Translations under genes and position numbers: made by a program
Shown: one piece after another, positions 42,732-52,039 of the stretch
Position numbering within the stretch: position 1 is the first letter of the stretch
How the letters are laid out: the number at the start of each line of letters is the position of its first letter
Origin: CAXBNB01 sp040151475
Lineage (GTDB): Bacteria > Bacteroidota > Bacteroidia > Cytophagales > Cyclobacteriaceae
DNA: 64,000 nucleotides
Direction of reading: 5' to 3'
NCBI RefSeq assembly: GCF_040151475.1
Contig: NZ_JBDKWG010000146.1
Location: 201,949-265,948, forward strand
Notes under the pieces: generated by a model
Seen by the model: the letters and a program-made list of their open reading frames with translations, nothing else
What the model was told of the DNA's origin: nothing
The model's database searches: none

Positions 42732-44243
42732 TTAAGCCAATGAAACAACTTCTTTATTTTTCTCAATATTATTGAGCATTAAGTCCCAAAGATGTTCGTA
42801 CGGAATGATTTCCGGATCTGTAAATGGTTCATGTTGATTCTTTTCGACAAGTTTGTCAACATATTTTTGCCCATTAATTCTTGCTTCTGTTGGATTATAT
42901 CCAGAACTTATTAAAGTTTTGATAAGCTTGAAAAATTGTTTTTCTCTAGGATTTTTTCCAGGCTCATTAAGATGTCTATAGTAATATTTCTCAATCGCCT
43001 CTATTTTATTCAGTGCCAAGTCAAAATTACCCTTATTCATCATATGCATAAATTCCAAAATGATTAAAGACAAATTGTACCCTTTCTTATCTTTATTATA
43101 ATGTTCCATTGAATTATAAAAATCTGAGAAAGTAACCCTTTTGATAATTTGCAGTTCAGGTGCAGCAAAATTCAGATATGCCTTCATTAATTTCCATCGT
43201 TCAGAAGCCTTTTTGCTGACCTTCTTCAAACTGGAATTTTTTATAACCTTATCATAAATTTCTGAAGCTTTTTTATAGTCTCTGGTGTGCATTGCCAACA
43301 GAAAATAATTTTCCATGTGTGCAAACCAGTTCCTGGTTGTTGGCTCAATGGTTTTCATACCTTCCTCTGCGGAAACAAACCCTTTGTCGAACTCTTTTAA
43401 GCACAAGTATGCAAATGTTCTGATATAGATATTAAACCTCACATCAAATCGCATAGGATTTACCTTCATTTTAGCCACATCCTTTTCTGCCTGCTGAGTA
43501 TGTTTCACTATTCCATTGTAATCTCCAACAAGTTCTAAGTACCAACCTCTTAAAAAGTAATAGTGTTCAAATATGTTAAACGAACCTGTCTCTTTCCAGA
43601 GTCTCTCCAATATGGCCACAGTATCTAAGGTAGTTTGGATATTTGACTTTCTTGAATGAATCGACTTACTAAGAAGCATTCTATTCTTAAAATAAATATC
43701 ATTGGCATACTCTTCAACATTGTAGAGTTTTCGGAGTTTGTCCAACCTATCAATAGTATTCTCAAAATCAGTGGGCTTACAATCTTTGGAATAAATTTGT
43801 CTTAATATTTCGAAACCATCGATAAGTATATCAGTAAACTCAGCCTCTTCAGCAATGGCAAATGCCTTATTTATTTGCTTTTCAGCCATAGCATACTCAT
43901 TACTAACAAAAAGAATATTAGCTTTATATATGTATTCCTGGCATTCTAGTCTATGTTGAGTAGAGATATTAAATCGGCTATCGTTAAATTCTACGTGAAA
44001 AAGGTAATCATATAACTTGTGGCGTAACCTCGATTTAAGCATTCTAAATCGCTGATCATAAATGTCGCTATCGTACATTACCTGAGCAGCTATTTCATCA
44101 TTTGGATAAAGACCTTGTAATACGCCGTTATATAGTTGCTGTTCTTTGCTAGGGTTTTCAGTTTCACCTGTTAAATCCAGAACTCCGTAATTATTTTTTA
44201 AACGTGTTGTTACTATGTCAACTAATTTATTAATTTCTTTCAT
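42732..44243 (-). CDS. Helical-repeat (TPR-like) protein of unknown function
   Basis: A 503-residue cytosolic protein with ATG 44243 (MKEINKLVDIVTTRL) preferred over an upstream start at 44279. There is no signal peptide and no membrane segment. The sequence is nearly all-helical with repeated aromatic/Leu patterns (YAMAEKQINKAFAIAEEAEF, YNGIVKHTQQAEKDVAK, YKKASEIYDKVIKN), consistent with TPR-like repeats. The N-terminal block LDLTGETENPSKEQQLYNGVL is not recognised. It is transcribed away from the small secreted peptide gene, sharing a 175-base intergenic region. It may bind peptides or other proteins. Confidence 0.65.
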   Translation of the reverse strand: MKEINKLVDIVTTRLKNNYGVLDLTGETENPSKEQQLYNGVLQGLYPNDEIAAQVMYDSDIYDQRFRMLKSRLRHKLYDYLFHVEFNDSRFNISTQHRLECQEYIYKANILFVSNEYAMAEKQINKAFAIAEEAEFTDILIDGFEILRQIYSKDCKPTDFENTIDRLDKLRKLYNVEEYANDIYFKNRMLLSKSIHSRKSNIQTTLDTVAILERLWKETGSFNIFEHYYFLRGWYLELVGDYNGIVKHTQQAEKDVAKMKVNPMRFDVRFNIYIRTFAYLCLKEFDKGFVSAEEGMKTIEPTTRNWFAHMENYFLLAMHTRDYKKASEIYDKVIKNSSLKKVSKKASERWKLMKAYLNFAAPELQIIKRVTFSDFYNSMEHYNKDKKGYNLSLIILEFMHMMNKGNFDLALNKIEAIEKYYYRHLNEPGKNPREKQFFKLIKTLISSGYNPTEARINGQKYVDKLVEKNQHEPFTDPEIIPYEHLWDLMLNNIEKNKEVVSLA

Positions 44244-44283
44244 GCTGGTGTAGTTTAATTTATTAAATATGACTAACAAAAAA

Positions 44284-44291
44284 CAAAAATA
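44284..44291 (-). promoter_or_regulatory. Candidate -7 box of the helical-repeat gene
   Basis: The minus strand reads TATTTTTG, matching TAnnTTTG, 40 bases before ATG 44243. There is no -33 TTG at the usual distance. Confidence 0.3.
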
Positions 44292-44418
44292 GGCATATTT
44301 CCAATTTTTTCATAATATTTTTTACTGTTACTGGAGGTATCAATGTGTCCCAAGAAATAATAATGATAAGCCCGAACATTGTATTGTAATTATTTTAAAC
44401 ATATAAAAAACAACAGTT

Positions 44419-44655
44419 ATGGCACATTTCATCACATTATTCTTCCTAAGTATTGGTTTAAATTTTGGTAGCGTTTCCGATTCACAAAATGCTCAGTTGT
44501 CTTCTTTTAACAGAACTAACATGTACAATGTTTCAGAAATTGAGATAAAAAAACGTTCAAAATACAATAGCAAACTATTTACAGACAAGAAAAACACATT
44601 AATCTTTAAAGATGGTGATGACACTCTTCCAATAGGACACGATGGTTGGGATTGA
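44419..44655 (+). CDS. Small secreted peptide of unknown function
   Basis: A 78-residue product with a hydrophobic N-terminus that looks like a signal peptide (MAHFITLFFLSIGLNFGS). A Lys/Ser-rich middle follows (EIEIKKRSKYNSKLF), then a sharply different acidic/glycine tail, FKDGDDTLPIGHDGWD. There is no Cys. The gene has its own intergenic region, divergent from the helical-repeat gene, and lies 51 bases before the peptide-binding lipoprotein. A secreted peptide or peptide precursor is possible. Coding is supported by the signal-like start and compositional structure only. Confidence 0.55.
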   Translation: MAHFITLFFLSIGLNFGSVSDSQNAQLSSFNRTNMYNVSEIEIKKRSKYNSKLFTDKKNTLIFKDGDDTLPIGHDGWD

Positions 44656-44706
44656 TCCTAATTAAAGTAAAAGGACATATTACAATATGAATGATTAATA
44701 TTGTAT

Positions 44707-46431
44707 ATGCCACAGTGTTCAAATATCATTAAGCATTTGATACTATCATTTTGTCTTGTTTCATGTATTCATATTGAAAAGACCAAGCAGAATGAAGTAA
44801 AAGTAAGGTCGGATCATTTTCCACAATCGCTGAACTATTTAATAAATGGTTCATATCATGCTCATGATATTCAAAGAAAAACATTTAATGAATTATTGTT
44901 TCTTGATGGTAGGGCAAAGTTCAAACCGTTACTTGCAATTGGTTTGCCGGAAGTAATAGAATTAGATACAGGCTATCTATTTAAATTTACGCTTCGAGAC
45001 GAAGCTAAGTGGGACAATGGTGCCCCTATTACTTCTCAAGATATTGGGTTTTCTTTAAAAGCTTACAAACTTCCTTTAAAGGAAAATGTAGGAATATCAT
45101 CTTACTATAGTCGAATTAAAGATGTTATATGTAATGAAGATAATATTAAAGTTTTTCAACTTTTGACTAAAGGTAATAAACATGATCTGTTAAGGTTGAC
45201 AGGCGATTTTGGGATTCTTGAAAAGGCTAAATTTGATCCGGAAGGTTTATTAGATCATATACGTCTGTCAGACTTTGATTTAATACCTGAAGAAATAGCC
45301 AATGATGAAAAAGTAATTTCTTTTTTTAAAACATTTACCAAGGATAACTACAAGCATAATGATGCATTTTTTAGTTCATCAGGATCATACAAGATTTCAC
45401 ATTTGGAACAGGGTAAAAGTATTACCCTGACAAAAAACAAGAATTGGTGGGGAAATAGTATGGTCAATGTTGACTATATTAATGCCAATCCTGATAGAAT
45501 AACTTACTATAGTATCCCAGAGACTATAACGGCAATATATGCCCTGAAAAATGGAGATATTGATGTAATGGATGACATTCCTTCGAATGAGTTTATCCAA
45601 TTAGAAAAAGATGAGGGCTTTAAAAAACGTTATAATTTATTTAGCCCATTAAAATACACATTTACATACATTGGTTTTAATTCAGAAGCCCGATATTTAA
45701 ATGATAAGAAAATAAGGCACGCTTTGGTTCATCTAATAGATAAAACCAAAATCGTAGAATCAGTTGAAAGCGGTTATGGACAACCAACTATAGGGCCAAT
45801 AAACCCTGCAAAAAAATTCTACTACAACGATAAGATTGTACCTTACAAATATGATTCTTCAAAGTGCTTTGAATTACTTACACAATCCGGCTTGAAAAAG
45901 GTCAACAACCATTGGTATCAGGAAGGAGAAGAAAAGCCTGTAGAATTTACTTTAATTCATAAACAAAACTCTGTTTATGAAAACATCGCTCAGATTTTTG
46001 TATCAGAAGCTCAAAAAGCAGGAATTAAAATCTCCGCCATTTCTTACGATGACCGTACTGTTAGAAAAATGGTAAAAGATCGAAATTTTGATATCACAAT
46101 AGGGGCATTTAATGGGAGTCCTTTTTCTTACAACTTCTCAGGATTATTTAGCACAGATGCAGCCAGATCCGGAGGAATGAATTTCACAGGTTTTGGAAAT
46201 GCAAAAAGCGATTCTTTAATTCAAGCTATAAACTATGCTGAAGACTCTGTACAAAGAAGAAATAGCTTATTTGAATTTCAAAAAATACTACATGACGAGT
46301 CCACCATGGTGTTTTTATACTTTGCCAAAAACAAAATTGCCATTAGCAAAAAATTCACGAATCTGAATATTTCAAGCCTGAAACCAGGCTATGATGTCAC
46401 TTCTTTCAAACTAGCCAGGGAAATTGACTAA
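44707..46431 (+). CDS. Oligopeptide-type ABC substrate-binding lipoprotein, orphan
   Basis: A 574-residue lipoprotein (ATG 44707; a TTG at 44701 is in frame). The lipobox LVSC gives Cys near residue 20. It is an SBP_bac_5-type protein: FTLRDEAKWDNGAPITSQDIGFSLKAY (near 98-124), GSYKISHLEQGKSITLTKNKNWWG (about 228-251), YIGFNSEARYLNDKKIRHALVHLIDK and a C-terminal ESTMVFLYFAKNKIAIS. No permease or ATPase genes are adjacent, so it is an orphan that may work with a distant DppBCDF transporter or as a sensor. Cotranscription with the small peptide gene is likely. Confidence 0.85.
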   Translation: MPQCSNIIKHLILSFCLVSCIHIEKTKQNEVKVRSDHFPQSLNYLINGSYHAHDIQRKTFNELLFLDGRAKFKPLLAIGLPEVIELDTGYLFKFTLRDEAKWDNGAPITSQDIGFSLKAYKLPLKENVGISSYYSRIKDVICNEDNIKVFQLLTKGNKHDLLRLTGDFGILEKAKFDPEGLLDHIRLSDFDLIPEEIANDEKVISFFKTFTKDNYKHNDAFFSSSGSYKISHLEQGKSITLTKNKNWWGNSMVNVDYINANPDRITYYSIPETITAIYALKNGDIDVMDDIPSNEFIQLEKDEGFKKRYNLFSPLKYTFTYIGFNSEARYLNDKKIRHALVHLIDKTKIVESVESGYGQPTIGPINPAKKFYYNDKIVPYKYDSSKCFELLTQSGLKKVNNHWYQEGEEKPVEFTLIHKQNSVYENIAQIFVSEAQKAGIKISAISYDDRTVRKMVKDRNFDITIGAFNGSPFSYNFSGLFSTDAARSGGMNFTGFGNAKSDSLIQAINYAEDSVQRRNSLFEFQKILHDESTMVFLYFAKNKIAISKKFTNLNISSLKPGYDVTSFKLAREID

Positions 46432-46513
46432 TACCTTTTAAAATTGTTCCCTTTTTCACCATGTTTTAGCTGATTAATTCCTAATTTGTGTACTACTATA
46501 GGAAAATCATAAA

Positions 46514-46867
46514 ATGAAAAAGTTCAAACGCATTTTTTATCTCACATATATAATATTCTTTCTCTTTGGAGGATTTATTGCCATTAACTACGAAAATCTT
46601 GTCTTAAAATGGGATTGGGATTTCGTCGATACCTGGGCCGGACTCCTCCGTTTTGTGCTGAAATTAGGTGGTTTCGGTTTGATCCTCTTTCTGATAGAAC
46701 TTATTATAGAAAACATTCACATTTTAAGCTTAAACAGAAAAATCAAAGTTCTGGAAAGTGATGTAGTAAATCTAAAAAGTAAACTTTATGATCAAAGAGA
46801 AGTGTTGCCGAAAGATTCAGAAACATCACAGCCGACAGATAAGGAAGAGAATACGAACGATGAATAA
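46514..46867 (+). CDS. Two-helix membrane protein with coiled-coil tail
   Basis: A 117-residue protein with two membrane segments (about 7-25 and 45-66), then a coiled coil (LNRKIKVLESDVVNLKSKLYDQ, about 73-94) and a charged, disordered tail. This is the topology of LapA-like (DUF1049) proteins, but the sequence match is weak. It lies upstream of the ComM-like gene with an 91-base gap. Confidence 0.6.
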   Translation: MKKFKRIFYLTYIIFFLFGGFIAINYENLVLKWDWDFVDTWAGLLRFVLKLGGFGLILFLIELIIENIHILSLNRKIKVLESDVVNLKSKLYDQREVLPKDSETSQPTDKEENTNDE

Positions 46868-46958
46868 GATGACATTTCCCCAATTCAAAAGAGAAGTGCA
46901 GGTCAAAAAGTATCAACACTATATTTTAAAATTAACCTCTTAAAACAATTTAGGATAA

Positions 46959-48497
46959 ATGTTAGCAAAGACTTTCGGTAGTGCTGTATATGGAGTTGAT
47001 GCCTCCACCATTACGATTGAAGTAAATGTAGGAACCGGAACTAAGTTTTTTATGGTTGGATTGGCAGATTCAGCAGTAAAAGAAAGCGAGCAAAGAATAG
47101 ATTCGGCATTGAAGCAAAATGGTTTCAATATGCCTCGCCAAAAAGTAATTGTGAACCTTGCTCCTGCTGACATTAGAAAAGAAGGCTCTGCCTACGACCT
47201 TCCAATTGCTATTGGAATATTGGAAGCATCTGGACAAATTATTTCTAAAAATCTTGAGGGTTACATTATTATGGGAGAGCTATCACTAGATGGTCAATTG
47301 AGACCCATAAAAGGAGCTTTACCCATTGCAATAGAAGCAAGAAAAAGAGGTTTTAACAGTTTCATTCTCCCAAAAGAAAATGCCCAGGAAGCAGCCATAG
47401 TTGATAATCTTGAAATACTAGGTGCAGAATCGATAACCCAAGCCATCAATCATTTAAATGGAACTGAAAAAATTGAGGCAATCAAATATGACACTCGTGA
47501 TGTATTTTATCATAACCTAAGTGGATATGAAGCAGATTTTGCCAATGTACAGGGTCAGGAAAATATCAAGCGCGCATTAGAAATTGCTGCTGCCGGAGGA
47601 CATAATGTAATAATGATCGGACCACCAGGAGCTGGCAAAACGATGCTGGCAAAACGACTGCCATCTATTCTTCCCCCACTCACATTGCATGAGGCACTAG
47701 AGTCCACAAAAATTCACTCTGTTGCTGGCAAGTTAGGTGCCAATTCGTCATTAATTTCTACCCGTCCGTTTCGTTCTCCCCACCACACCATAAGTGATGT
47801 GGCTCTTGTAGGAGGTGGCGGAATTCCTCAACCAGGAGAAATTTCTCTCGCTAATAACGGTGTGCTTTTTTTAGACGAACTGCCAGAATTTAAAAGAACT
47901 GTACTGGAAGTAATGAGGCAACCACTTGAAGAAAGAAAAGTTACCATTTCTCGCGCAAAAGTTTCAATGGATTTTCCCGCCAATTTTATGCTAATCGCCA
48001 GCATGAACCCATGCCCATGTGGTTATTATAATCATCCTGAAAAAGAATGTGTTTGTGCTCCCGGGATTGTGCAAAGATATTTAAACAAAGTAAGCGGTCC
48101 TTTACTCGATAGAATCGACTTGCATGTGGAGGTAACACCGGTTTCATTCGATCAAATGACTGCAGATCGCAAATCTGAAAGTAGTACGGAAATAAGAGAG
48201 AGGGTAATACAAGCAAGAGAGGTTCAATCTAAAAGATTTAAGGATCAGCCAACCATTTATCACAATGCCATGATGAGTTCTCAAACTCTAAAAGAAGTCT
48301 GTCAGATAAATGAAGCAGGAAAAAAATTACTTAAAACAGCAATGGAAAAACTCGGACTTTCGGCAAGAGCTTATGACAGAATTCTTCGAGTATCAAGAAC
48401 CATTGCAGACCTTGCAGGAAAAGAGGACATAATGATCGAGCATCTTGCTGAAGCCATTCAGTATAGAAGTTTGGACAGAGAAAATTGGGCTGGGTAA
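46959..48497 (+). CDS. YifB/ComM family Mg chelatase-like AAA ATPase
   Basis: A 512-residue protein. The N-terminal Lon-S5-like domain (about 20-145, with GLADSAVKESEQRIDSAL and LAPADIRKEGSAYDLPIAIGIL) is followed by a Mg-chelatase AAA module with Walker A GPPGAGKTMLAKRLPSI (near 223-239), Walker B VLFLDELPEF (near 305-314) and SMNPCPCGYYNHPEKECVC (near 348-366), a Cys set seen in the family. The C-terminal Mg_chelatase_C domain follows. ComM is a helicase that helps branch migration during transformation. Full length. Confidence 0.93.
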   Translation: MLAKTFGSAVYGVDASTITIEVNVGTGTKFFMVGLADSAVKESEQRIDSALKQNGFNMPRQKVIVNLAPADIRKEGSAYDLPIAIGILEASGQIISKNLEGYIIMGELSLDGQLRPIKGALPIAIEARKRGFNSFILPKENAQEAAIVDNLEILGAESITQAINHLNGTEKIEAIKYDTRDVFYHNLSGYEADFANVQGQENIKRALEIAAAGGHNVIMIGPPGAGKTMLAKRLPSILPPLTLHEALESTKIHSVAGKLGANSSLISTRPFRSPHHTISDVALVGGGGIPQPGEISLANNGVLFLDELPEFKRTVLEVMRQPLEERKVTISRAKVSMDFPANFMLIASMNPCPCGYYNHPEKECVCAPGIVQRYLNKVSGPLLDRIDLHVEVTPVSFDQMTADRKSESSTEIRERVIQAREVQSKRFKDQPTIYHNAMMSSQTLKEVCQINEAGKKLLKTAMEKLGLSARAYDRILRVSRTIADLAGKEDIMIEHLAEAIQYRSLDRENWAG

Positions 48498-48617
48498 ATA
48501 TTTCCTTCTAAAACCATTGATTAGCCAAAGACCGTTACTATTGTTGAATAACATTACGGTAATTGCTTATTCCAAAAAGCTTATTTGATCTCACTTTATT
48601 CAATTCATTTAATCAAT

Positions 48618-48625
48618 TAACTTTG
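48618..48625 (+). promoter_or_regulatory. Candidate -7 box of prfC
   Basis: TAACTTTG, followed by CGCCC, matches TAnnTTTG and would give a leader of about 15-20 bases before ATG 48648. A TTTG at 48584-48587 is too far upstream (30 bases), so the -33 box is not clear. Confidence 0.4.
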
Positions 48626-48647
48626 CGCCCAATTTTATTTTATTCTC

Positions 48648-50231
48648 ATGAACTTAGCTGAAGAAATACAGAAAAGAAGGACATTTGGTATCATCAGTCA
48701 CCCCGATGCAGGGAAAACTACACTGACAGAAAAGTTGTTGCTTTTTGGTGGTGCGATAAAAACTGCCGGAGCTGTAAAGTCCAATAAAATTGACCGACAT
48801 GCCACTTCTGATTTTATGGAAATAGAAAAGCAAAGGGGTATTTCTGTGGCCACTTCAGTAATGGGTTTCAATTATAAAGATGTAAAAATAAACTTACTTG
48901 ATACTCCGGGTCACCAGGATTTTGCAGAGGATACCTACCGTACTTTAACAGCGGTAGATAGTGTAGTAATGGTAATCGACTGTGTGAAAGGGGTAGAGAT
49001 TCAAACCGAAAAATTGATGGAAGTATGCCGGATGCGAAACACTCCGGTAATGGTTTTTATCAATAAACTCGACAGAGAAGGGCAAGACCCTTATGATTTG
49101 CTCGATGAAATAGAAGAAAAGCTCAACATTCAGGTTCATCCAATGAGTTGGCCCATAGGTATGGGAAAATCATTTCAGGGGGTATATAGTTTGTATGAAA
49201 AAAAACTATTGCTATTTCAGGCCAGCAAACAAAAACTGGACGATACAGACACCATCAGCATTGAAAATGTTAATGATCCAATACTGAATGACTTATTAGG
49301 ACAATCTAGTGCTGCCAAATTGAGAGAAGATGTAGAGCTGGTAGATGGAGTGTATTCAGATCTGGACTTAAATGCCTACAAAAACGGAGAAGTTGCGCCG
49401 GTATTTTTTGGAAGTGCCGTCAACAATTTTGGTGTTCGAGAACTGCTTGATTGTTTTATCAACATAGCACCACCTCCACTGGATCGAGAAACTGAGTTAA
49501 GACAAATTAACCCCACAGAAAATAAATTTTCAGGATTTGTATTTAAAATACATGCCAATATGGATCCAAAGCATAGAAACAGGATTGCTTTTGTGAGGGT
49601 ATGTGCCGGGATATTCCAAAGGGGACAAAATTACCATCATGTAAGACTCGATAAAAACTTCCGTTTTTCTAATGCCACGGCTTTCATGGCTCAAAGCAAA
49701 GAAATCATTGACGAGGCTTTCCCGGGAGATATTGTTGGACTCTATGATACTGGCAACCTAAAAATAGGAGACACTTTAAGCGAAGGAGAAAAAGGAATGT
49801 ACAAAGGCATCCCTAGTTTTTCTCCTGAGATCTTCAGGGAAGTGATCAACATGGACGCCATGAAAACAAAACAGTTGGAAAAGGGACTGATGCAGTTGAT
49901 GGACGAAGGTGTTGCGCAGTTGTTTACTTACGAAATGGGCTCCAGAAAAGTGGTAGGAACCGTTGGTGCCCTTCAATTTGAGGTAATCCAACACAGGTTG
50001 AAACACGAATACAATGCTACCTGTAGGTTTGCTCCCATAAACTTGTATAAGGCTTGCTGGATTAGCAGTGAAAACAAAAAGAAAATGGATGAATTTGTGG
50101 ACTCTAAATACAGGCATATTGCACAAGACAAAGATGGTAAACGTGTATTTATGGCAGAAACCAAAGCCTGGTTGCAAATGGTACAGGACAATTTTCCAGA
50201 AATCAACTACCATTTCACTTCAGAATTTTAA
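48648..50231 (+). CDS. prfC: Peptide chain release factor 3
   Basis: A 527-residue translational GTPase that recycles RF1/RF2. G1 HPDAGKTTLTEKLLL (19-33), G2 near RGISVATSVM, G3 DTPGHQDFAED (near 85-95) and G4 NKLDREG (near 139-145) are complete. The C-terminal domains II and III follow with RQINPTENKFSGFVFKIHANMDPKHR (near 284-309). Length is normal. It is coded convergently with the GH16 gene, with stops 2 bases apart. Confidence 0.95.
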   Translation: MNLAEEIQKRRTFGIISHPDAGKTTLTEKLLLFGGAIKTAGAVKSNKIDRHATSDFMEIEKQRGISVATSVMGFNYKDVKINLLDTPGHQDFAEDTYRTLTAVDSVVMVIDCVKGVEIQTEKLMEVCRMRNTPVMVFINKLDREGQDPYDLLDEIEEKLNIQVHPMSWPIGMGKSFQGVYSLYEKKLLLFQASKQKLDDTDTISIENVNDPILNDLLGQSSAAKLREDVELVDGVYSDLDLNAYKNGEVAPVFFGSAVNNFGVRELLDCFINIAPPPLDRETELRQINPTENKFSGFVFKIHANMDPKHRNRIAFVRVCAGIFQRGQNYHHVRLDKNFRFSNATAFMAQSKEIIDEAFPGDIVGLYDTGNLKIGDTLSEGEKGMYKGIPSFSPEIFREVINMDAMKTKQLEKGLMQLMDEGVAQLFTYEMGSRKVVGTVGALQFEVIQHRLKHEYNATCRFAPINLYKACWISSENKKKMDEFVDSKYRHIAQDKDGKRVFMAETKAWLQMVQDNFPEINYHFTSEF

Positions 50232-50233
50232 GA

Positions 50234-51013
50234 TTACTCCTTTATCTGATAGACTTTAACATAATCAACTATAAACACATCTGGAAAAACGGTTTTACTG
50301 ATTTCTTCCCGATTGCCGGGGTACTCCATGCTCAGGATCATGTATTCTTCAATATTTGATATGCCCTGAGTCACCTCGTAAAACTTAAGTCCATCAATAT
50401 AAAAAATGTACTTATCGGGAAACCATTCCAAGCCAAATGTGTGAAAACCTTCGCTCACGCCTTTCAGGTAACTCTGCATGCCATGAGTAGTTTGCTGGTT
50501 TGGTCCGTACGCCCAATGTACATTGTGTGACACTATATCCGTTCCCAGTTTCTTGAAAAACTCCATTATATCTATTTCCGCACCATATATAGACGGGTCT
50601 TCTCCTTTTGATATGTTAGTCGATTGAATCCAAAAAGCTGCCCAGACACCTTGTGATTTTTGTAGTTGGGCACGGCATTCATAGTAACCATACTTTGACA
50701 TGAAAAGACCTTGCGTTCCAACAGCACTGCCCAACATCTTATCACCTTGTTTTAAAGCAAACAATTTCAAATATCCGTCTTCAACTTTCACCGCTTCTTC
50801 CGAAACATAAGCTATTGCTCTGGGGCCTATTCCACGAACTTTCCACTTGGTCGTATCAAGTTGATCACCCTTAAATTCATCTTCCCACACCAATTTATAC
50901 CCCGATTTCTTTGGGTTGAATTTGTCTGTGGACATAGGACCTTGTGCTGGTCTTTGCGCCATAACGACACAGGCAAAGAGGAGTATAAATAAGGTTGAAA
51001 AAATGTTTTTCAT
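50234..51013 (-). CDS. Glycoside hydrolase family 16 protein
   Basis: A 259-residue secreted enzyme with a signal peptide (IFSTLFILLFACVVMAQ). The GH16 catalytic signature ExDxxE is visible in AEIDIMEFF (near 145-153). YYECRAQLQKSQGVWAAFWIQ (near 112-132) and FHTFGLEWFPDKYIFYIDG (near 191-209) are further GH16 features. The substrate could be a beta-1,3- or beta-1,4-glucan, agar or carrageenan-type polymer, and cannot be decided from sequence alone. It starts one base after the RmlD-like gene, so the pair are probably cotranscribed. Confidence 0.9.
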   Translation of the reverse strand: MKNIFSTLFILLFACVVMAQRPAQGPMSTDKFNPKKSGYKLVWEDEFKGDQLDTTKWKVRGIGPRAIAYVSEEAVKVEDGYLKLFALKQGDKMLGSAVGTQGLFMSKYGYYECRAQLQKSQGVWAAFWIQSTNISKGEDPSIYGAEIDIMEFFKKLGTDIVSHNVHWAYGPNQQTTHGMQSYLKGVSEGFHTFGLEWFPDKYIFYIDGLKFYEVTQGISNIEEYMILSMEYPGNREEISKTVFPDVFIVDYVKVYQIKE

Positions 51014-51014
51014 A

Positions 51015-51941
51015 TCATTTTCGTTCAGATTGGATCTTTTGTAATTCCTTCATCTGACCATCTAATATAGCTATTCCCTCATCAAATGAATGCGGTTCAT
51101 ATCCAAGTTTTGAGATTGCTTTATCAATAGTGAAACCTGTTTTGGCAGGCCTTTTGGCAGTTTGGGAAAATGTGGTAGAATCCGCCTTTGCTATAAATGA
51201 TTGATCCAGATTGAAATAGTTGGCAGTTTTTATAGCCATATCATACGGGGTAAGCATATCTTTTCCTGATATGTTAAAAATACCCGTCTCTTTTTTGATA
51301 GCTGTCAGATAGCAACCCATGGCAAGATCTTCTGCCAGCGTTGGTGTTCTCCACTGATCTGTTACCACCTTTATGTTTTTTTTATTCTCGATACTGTCCT
51401 TGACCCAGAGGATAATATTGGATCGACTCATGCTGGGAACTACTCCATATACAAGCACTGTTCTCAGTATTGCCCATTTTGTTTTACTCTTTATCACTAT
51501 TTCCTCGGCATCCAGTTTACTTTCTCCATAAAAGCTAATTGGGTTTGCAATGTCGCCCTCCTTGTAAGGACCATTTTCTCCATCAAAAATAAAATCGGTG
51601 GAAAGGTGTATTAAAAAAGTATCGTTTGTTTCACATGCTTCAACAATGTATCTGACTGCATCCACATTCAATTTTCGACATCTTTTCTTTTCTGTTTCAC
51701 ACTGATCTACATTAGTCATAGCAGCAGTGTTCACCACCACATCCGGCTCATGATGCCCTATTACTTGCTCTACTTCTTCCTGATTTGTGATGTCCAGCTG
51801 GGTATAGGTATAATTGATACTATTGTTATTGGTTCTGTCTGTCCCAATTCCTGTTGCTATTACTTTTACCCCTTTAGTCAACAAAAGACCAACTAGTTTT
51901 TGCCCCAACAAACCATTGGAACCTGTTATTAATATTTTCAT
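51015..51941 (-). CDS. RmlD-like SDR, dTDP-4-dehydrorhamnose reductase family
   Basis: A 308-residue SDR. TGSNGLLGQKLV (6-17), VVNTAAMTNVDQCETEK (about 69-85), HLSTDFIFDGENGPY and the YxxxK in FYGESKLDAE (about 133-142) are RmlD family motifs. It would catalyse the last step of dTDP-L-rhamnose synthesis with RmlA and RmlC from 39-40 kb. However, many RmlD-like proteins in Bacteroidota act on other substrates (for example MAT2B-like), and its operon partner is a GH16 enzyme. Confidence 0.75.
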   Translation of the reverse strand: MKILITGSNGLLGQKLVGLLLTKGVKVIATGIGTDRTNNNSINYTYTQLDITNQEEVEQVIGHHEPDVVVNTAAMTNVDQCETEKKRCRKLNVDAVRYIVEACETNDTFLIHLSTDFIFDGENGPYKEGDIANPISFYGESKLDAEEIVIKSKTKWAILRTVLVYGVVPSMSRSNIILWVKDSIENKKNIKVVTDQWRTPTLAEDLAMGCYLTAIKKETGIFNISGKDMLTPYDMAIKTANYFNLDQSFIAKADSTTFSQTAKRPAKTGFTIDKAISKLGYEPHSFDEGIAILDGQMKELQKIQSERK

Positions 51942-52039
51942 TTAATGAAATTGTTAAATCTTTTCCATATTCAATACAGAGGCAAATAAAGTATGATTTT
52001 TTATTTAATTTAGAACATTAATAGAAATAACTCAGCGAA

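Noticed and set aside
46514..46867. Firm call as LapA
   Set aside because: Only the topology fits; the sequence does not carry a clear DUF1049 motif.
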